The position numbers were made by a program, and so were the translations under genes. Under the pieces are notes generated by a model, which searched no databases, was not told the origin of the DNA, and saw nothing but the letters and a program-made list of their open reading frames with translations. From Palaemon carinicauda (taxonomy: Eukaryota > Arthropoda > Malacostraca > Decapoda > Palaemonidae), in NCBI RefSeq assembly GCF_036898095.1, contig NC_090767.1, positions 24,822,570-24,886,569 on the forward strand: a stretch of DNA of 64,000 nucleotides, read 5' to 3'. Positions within the stretch are counted from its first letter, which is position 1, and the number at the start of each line of letters is the position of its first letter. Positions 58,488-64,000 of the stretch are shown piece by piece.

Positions 58488-59520
58488 ATTTTTCTTCTCC
58501 ACTCCTCCAGTTTACACTCTTACTACCTCTCGCCTAGTGCTACACAGTATAACATCATCAGCAAAAAGTATACACCAAGGAGACTGATCTCTCATACCTT
58601 GTGTTACTACATCCATGACCAGGTCAAATAGGTAAGGGCTCAATGCAGACCTCTGATGTAGTCCCACATTTACTGGGAAACTTTCTGTTAGGCCTATACT
58701 GCTCTTAACATGTGCTTCTGCCCTTTAATACTGTACATATCTTGGGTAATTCTTATGTATTTCTCAGGGACTCCCTTTTCTCTCATACATCTCCACAGCT
58801 CCCGACGTGGTACTCGGTCATATGCCTTCTCCATGTCAATAAAGACCATATGTAATCCCTTTTGTTTCTCCCGATGTTTTTCTATCATCTGTCTCAAAGC
58901 AAATATTGCTTCTACAGTCCCTCTTCCTGGCATGAATCCAAATTGTTCCTCACCAATTGTTGTTTCATCTCCGAATCTCTTCTCAATGATATTCTCCCAT
59001 ATTTTCATAGTATGGCTTATCAGCTTTTTGCCTCTGTAGTTGCCACATTCCTGAATGTCTCCCTTCCCCTTATAGATGGGAATGATTAGGCTTCTTCTCC
59101 ATTCCTCTGGCATCTTTTCCTGATTGGCATCTTTTCCTGATTGAAGATCTGTGTCAGGTCCCACAAGATATCTATGCCTTCCTCTCCAAGACTCTTCCAT
59201 ACCTCTACTAGTATAATATCTGGTCCTGTAGTTTTACTATTTTTCATCTTCTTTACTGTTTGTTCTACTTCTCTTCTAGTCACTCCTATGGTAACTGTCT
59301 CGTTTGGGAGTCCATCTTCAAATACTGTTCTTGGGTTCTCCTCATTCAATATTCCTTCAAAATAAGTTTCCCAACTTCTTTTAATTTCACTCTTCTGCTA
59401 GAACTATGCCATTGCTATCTTTTATTTGCCTTATAATGTGTCAGGTCTTTGGATGCAGCATCTTTGCCTTAGCAATTCGTAATATTTTCTTCCTCCTTCT
59501 GGTGTTTCCATCTCTCTATA
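58488..59520 (-). pseudogene. RTE1 ORF2, RT domain part
   Basis: Minus-strand reading: [17 protein letters not shown], then (after a duplicated MPIRK stretch and frameshift near 59125) [92 protein letters not shown] and CILFADDVILCS. The active-site FADD is intact, but GLHQRSALS replaces the usual GxxQGSALS. An in-frame stop after REVVRV and the frameshift make it inactive. The fragment 59365-59520 (LRIAKAK, IKDSNGIVLAEE) is the preceding linker with more stops. Confidence 0.9.
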
Positions 59521-59530
59521 GATTTCATTT

Positions 59531-59549
59531 ATGTCCTGCAAAGGATCTT
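59531..59549. repeat. RTE1 target-site duplication, right copy
   Basis: ATGTCCTGCAAAGGATCTT, identical to 51680-51698. Confidence 0.9.
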
Positions 59550-62400
59550 GCTATATAATTCACCCTAAGCTTCTCCCTTTGTATAGTACAGGGTCATCTT
59601 GCAAGAGGCTCTGCCAGGAAGAAGAAGTATTATTAACTTTTATAAAACATCTAGACTACATCTTCTGTCAGTCAGTGAAGTTAGATCCACTGAACAAAGA
59701 TTAAGTAATTTACAAACATCAAAGATGTTTTCTAAACATCGATTGATGACCTTTGACGAGGTATCTTTGCATGGCGTTGCAAGTGAAAACTTTACTGCAA
59801 CAAACTATTACTTATCATGCGTTTGCAATAGCGAGTCATTTAAAATCCATGCTGAAACATGACAGAGGTTGCGTAACCTTGATAAGCATATAAAAGGCAA
59901 TGAAACAAGTTGTGGTTGCAGTCCAGTACATAATTCCTAAGATTGAGAACACTTTGTTATTGTTGACTATTAAAAAATGTTAAAATCTGAGAGTTTATGT
60001 AAAGTAAGAGTCAAATTAAATTGTAGGCGATGAAAATTGGTGAGTTCTTGAGTGAAGATAAAAAAAAGTTATTACATTTAGAACTACTTCACATGTTTGG
60101 TGAAACATCGTAATGCCCTGGATAATAACAAGTGCCACTTCTTCAAGGAGGGCACTTGAAATAGTGTAAATAACTGTGAAACCGGTATTGCTTCCTTGTG
60201 GTAAAAGCTCTGATCAAAGAGCATATATATAAAAACAACTTATTTTCTTTCCAGTAAAAGAACTGTTGACATAGCTATCAGAATTACTCTTGCAGCTGAT
60301 GATCCCTCGTCTAAATAACCATTGCACGTTTGTTTCTATACAGTACTGTAATTCACCTGGTATAATAAGAGCTATGACTTTTTTATGTTGGTTTTGATAG
60401 ATTTATTTTTACTTAATACTCACTTTTAAGATTTAAGTCTGAAAAGGCAATTCAATAGTCTTCATATGCTATTTGTAATAGAAGGATCAATACGACATTA
60501 GTAAACTATTGTTTTCGATATCGAGGAGTACACTCACTATTTCAAGCAGGTGACTTCTTGGGGAACACAGCTTGTTCATATGAATGGGACTTCTGTATGT
60601 TCGCCCTTTTTCATGACATGCAAAGATTTCTTATATTGAAATCATTCTCAATACTTCAAAAACTTTAAAGCAATAATTTTGTCGAAGAAAACAACAACAT
60701 AACTTTGGAATTCACTTCAAAACTCTGAATTAAGTAAACCAGACAAAGTTCCTGTGCAATGCTTAGACTCTGTATCATCATTGTAAAAGGGTTGTACTCT
60801 CACAAGTCGTGTCAATGACTTTGCACATAATTATTTACTATCTCCTTTAGCTTTATGATTCTGTTAACTTCTGCTGAAGTTGTTTTTAGAAATGCATTTA
60901 AAATACATTTTCTTAGTCTTGCTAAGAATATCGCTTTGGTGTAAACAAGTCGCATAACAAACAATTGCAGAAGATGGTCCAAGCGTAGTTAATTTTACTC
61001 TACGGTATTTGAGAATCATTAAGATTGAAGTGTGATATCAGTAAGTCATTTGACCTGCAAAACCATTTGAAACATTTGATTGGATTGTATAAGTTGTTTA
61101 AGTGATATCCTGGTGACATCCTGTGCCTCCCAACCACACGGCCTCTTTCTTTTATCCATTCTTTTATCCCAATCTGTCTTCAAAATGGAAGGGAAAATTT
61201 CCCCTCGGGATTTCAATGAGGTTTGTAAGGAAAAGCCTGGGGAGTAAATCAAGTCCGTGCTTTGGACGATCGGATACTTTTCACACCTCGAGGGGTACTG
61301 TCGGAGGACTCTTGAGATAATAGCACCTCGTTGGAGGATTTTTATCATGTTTAGAAACATCTCAAGCACTGGGGACTTCACGTCAGTGCCAATAGTATTG
61401 TGACATTATCTTTTTTATGTAGAAAATGCCACTCAACTCTAACCAAATTTTGTTCGGTTATTGTTGCGACATTTTTGGAGTAGGAAAATGACAAAAGGCT
61501 TATTTTTATTCATATTTTTAATGAATATTATTGTTTGTTATTCTTATCAAGTTCACTAGCCTCTAGTTGAACTAAAAGTGCTGATGACCACCATGTAACC
61601 ACCAGGTAAGTATTGACTCATTATAAATTAAGAAAGAATTATATCTACTTGAATATTTACTTAGTTTAGGTGAAGTAAGAATCATATCTATGAAAGTATT
61701 TGTTTTTAATAAAAGTAAAGTAAGAATCGCATTTTCATAAGTATTTACTTGGTACTGAATAAGTAAAATAAGAATTGTGTCTTTATAAGTATTTAAAGTA
61801 TTTACTTATTATAATTAGAGTAGGAGTCATGTATGCTGCAGGGAAGTGCATAGAATTTAGAAATTAACCTTTATAAGACAAGCCTCATATTTAACAGGAA
61901 GGACACTTCTCTTAAGACCTACAGTTTGCGACTTTTTTTCTAGGTGTTCTGGTACAATAAGGCAACAATGCGATGTGCAATGTGGAGAGTTAGTGGCTCC
62001 CTCTAGTGAAAGATACCTGATAGGATAGCTCAGTACTTCTATCGTACATCGAGGAATGCATTCTTGAAAAAGCACTGCAGTATTACGTGATTGAAATATG
62101 TTTATATGTTTGGAATGTAAAAATTTTTTTTATATACAATATTTACAGATTTTTCATCTATTTTTACCTAATATGGCATTCTTGAATCCTATTTCTGTTG
62201 GGTAATAGCTATCCTTTCTGCAGGCTCCATCTATACAAAATTGAAGAAGGAAAATAGGCAGAATGGAACGACAGCTGTGTCGTCTAAAGCGAGGAGTGCC
62301 AGCAATGCATTTCAGAGTTTGGCTTCCACATTGACACCTGCTGTGGGTACCTCTCCCAAGATAACAGTTGGTGTGATGATTTGATTGTAAGTATTATTAA
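59550..62400. other. AT-rich stretch, no gene seen
   Basis: No frame with a recognisable domain on either strand. The only structure is a short tandem array at 61600-61835. Confidence 0.5.
61600..61835. repeat. Degenerate tandem repeat, about 45-bp unit
   Basis: About five imperfect units containing AAGTATTTACTTxGTxxxxx and AGTAAGAATCxTATCTAT. Confidence 0.7.
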
Positions 62401-62640
62401 TTTGTTCCGTAACCGAAATACAAACCACGCTATTTACATTGGGTTTACCTTTTAGCGCAGCTGAAATGGTGAGCCATTAGAATATAACGAGGGTGTATTA
62501 CCCCCGCACTAGTTAGCAGGGGGGTAGGGGAGTGGTAGCTAGCTACCCCTCTCCCCCCCCCCCCTCACACACAGGTGAATGCTCACTTTCACTTTTGGCT
62601 CGGACTGGGATAGACGTCTCTGTCTTGGTCCTCGCTTGGC
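62401..62640. repeat. DIRS-C4 left (5') ITR
   Basis: Its first 37 bp are the reverse complement of the first half of the DIRS-C2 ICR (49832-49865) with few mismatches. Confidence 0.75.
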
Positions 62641-63294
62641 AGCCATTGTTTGTTTTGTCTTTACTTAATCGCTTACTTTTCCTTTACTCAATATATTGTA
62701 AACATGTTTTCATGTTTGTATATATATTTGAGTATAGAAATCAGTAAGTTTCCTTTTCAGAGTTGTGTGTGTAGTGTACGATATCTCCGTGGAGTCCTCG
62801 GCAGTTAGGCCACCACGGCGTAATTTTATGGGTTGCGATCGAGTTTGACTTCAGTCTTTCTCTCTCTCTCTCTCTCTCTTGAGGTCGTTCACCCCTTTTA
62901 CTACGTGTTACTACGCCCTTGTAGCTTCCTTCCCGTGTGGGGGGGTTGCTACGCCGTACGTTTTGTCTCAATTAGTTTATGAATCTAATTGTAGTTGTTA
63001 TTTTTTTTCAGCTTGTAGAACGATTCCTTTCAGGGTTTTCGTTCTTTCTTTAGTGTTCATTCTTTTTTAAATTACATAATTACATAGTTTCATAATTATA
63101 ATTGTTATAATTCTGTTTTGGTTACAGCTCTCCTTCCGTGAGTGTAAGTGGTTGTGAGGGCACGTGCCTGTTGTGTAATTCTTGTTTCCTTTCCCTCGGG
63201 ATTCCTCTTCGGAGCCTTCCCGGGGGAATGAATGTGTACTAATGTTTTTTGTTTTTATTTTTTTACAGTTACCGATCTAGTTCGTTTCTGTAAT

Positions 63295-64000
63295 ATGGCC
63301 CGGTGTGAGCTGTCTTGTGGAGGCCTGGGGATTCGGCTTTTGCTGCCTCCCCTTTTGTTTTCGTCAAGGGCGTGTCTCCTTCTACTGGAAGTACTCCCGT
63401 GACGATTGACAGCTCTCCAGTTCATTTTAGAACTCAGGAGGCTTGCCTCCTTGGGTGGGTAACTTTCCTTCCGAGGGAAGTTTTTCCTGTCCAGGCTTGA
63501 GTTTTTCCCCTTTTGGGGGGTTCTTCTCTTGCCTTTTTTTCGTGCGACTATGCTCTTGGTGCTGAGCGGTCACACCTGCAGTTTCGCTCAAGGGGCTGGG
63601 CAACTGCAGGAGCCCCTCTACGGAGGATTGCTCCTTTTAGGTCACTGGCTGACCAGTCTCTTCTACGAAGTGTTTCTCTTTCGTTTGCGAGACAGTATAC
63701 TCATAGAGACTCCTCTTCAGAGGATCCTTCTGCTGCTGTTGCTGTTGGCCTCCTTCGCCGTAAGGCTCACCGTCCGCCTCGTCGTAAGGGCCTCTCATCC
63801 TCCTATAAGGGGACTAAGAGGCGCCTTTTTGAATCTATGTTTGCAGCCTACAACTCCTTCATCTGCCCTGATGCAGATGGACAACGGTCTTCCCGACGGA
63901 CAACAGTCTTCCGACGGACATCAGTCTCCCGGCGGACAGGAACGGTCTTCCCGACGGACAACGGTCTTCCCGACGGACAACGGTCTTCCGACGGACATCA
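63295..64000 (+). pseudogene. DIRS-C4 gag-like start, frameshifted, partial
   Basis: ATG at 63295 gives MARCELSCGG, after which the longer frame continues one base off (GDSAFAASPFVFVKGVSPST, 63330 onward) to a stop at 63500. By position after the ITR and leader this should be gag, and the Cys-containing start recalls the Cys-rich gag N-terminus of DIRS-A1, but similarity is weak. It ends in a tandem repeat at the window edge. Confidence 0.45.
63868..64000. repeat. About 19-bp minisatellite at window edge
   Basis: Units close to CGACGGACAACGGTCTTCC, at least six, continuing past the window. Confidence 0.9.

Larger units (their letters stand above)
51699..59530 (-). mobile_element. RTE1, 5'-truncated LINE split by DIRS-A2
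   Basis: Flanked by a perfect 19-bp direct repeat. On the minus strand it starts (59530) inside the linker before RT, runs through RT to just after the FADD box (58488), is interrupted by 6.1 kb of DIRS-A2 and resumes at 52390 to the end of ORF2 (51726). The 3' tail is AAGAAG-like. Joining the two junctions restores a continuous frame reading LEEWRRKNRGLKI, so DIRS-A2 went into a coding position with no visible target loss. Without it the insertion is about 1.7 kb. Confidence 0.9.
62401..64000 (+). mobile_element. DIRS-C4, 5' end, continues outside
   Basis: 5' ITR at 62401-62640 (TTGTTCCGTAACCGAAATAC, ACCACGCTATTTAC, then GGTAGCTAGCTACCCCTC), inverted relative to DIRS-C2 49924-50171. A leader with a (CT)n run (about 62857-62879) follows, then a TTTTTTTACAG acceptor-like site at 63258-63268 and a gag-like frame. 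The window ends in gag. Confidence 0.7.

Overview
The window is eukaryotic and consists almost entirely of transposable elements. I find no host gene, tRNA or rRNA that I can support. The signs are di- and trinucleotide microsatellites, spliceosomal-type introns, non-LTR retrotransposons and a high density of DIRS-type tyrosine-recombinase (YR) retrotransposons. From general knowledge DIRS elements are abundant in decapod crustaceans, and the repeat style (for example the retroposon tail at 50.7-51.0 kb) also fits a decapod. The species is not resolved; this is inference.

Layout. 1-7.4 kb: degenerate, AT-rich sequence without an assignable gene. 7.4-15.6 kb: decayed DIRS-C1 (minus strand) bounded by inverted terminal repeats (ITRs), holding a YR relic and a 21-bp-period minisatellite. 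16.25-17.2 kb: DIRS relic C5. 17.79-25.04 kb: DIRS-A1 (minus), complete, with open gag, RT/RNase H and YR frames, two ITRs and an internal complementary region (ICR). A Tigger/pogo-like MITE sits in its 5' leader. 25.0-26.1 kb: 5' end of DIRS-B3. 26.2-32.0 kb: DIRS-C3 with the truncated DIRS-B2 nested in it; B2 shows a gag split into three exons. 32.0-36.15 kb: decayed minus-strand LINE copy (LINE-I2). 36.15-40.9 kb: DIRS-B1 inserted in LINE-I2, with open RT/RNase H and YR frames and a partial gag, cut off by a 500-N gap. 41.5-48.0 kb: full-length but frameshifted LINE-I1 (plus) with a 12-bp target-site duplication, inserted in a GC-rich tandem array. 48.0-50.2 kb: 3' end of DIRS-C2. 51.7-59.5 kb: 5'-truncated RTE-like LINE with a 19-bp target-site duplication, split by decayed DIRS-A2 (52.4-58.5 kb). 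59.5-62.4 kb: no gene seen. 62.4-64.0 kb: 5' end of DIRS-C4, running out of the window.

How the parts relate. DIRS families A, B and C share one plan: gag, then RT/RNase H, then YR, with inverted ends. Just inside the 3' ITR lies an ICR that reproduces the joint between the element's two ends. This fits replication through a circular DNA intermediate integrated by the YR rather than by a DDE integrase. The recoverable nesting order is: MITE in DIRS-A1 in (probably) DIRS-B3; DIRS-B2 in DIRS-C3; DIRS-B1 in LINE-I2; LINE-I1 in DIRS-C2; DIRS-A2 in RTE1.
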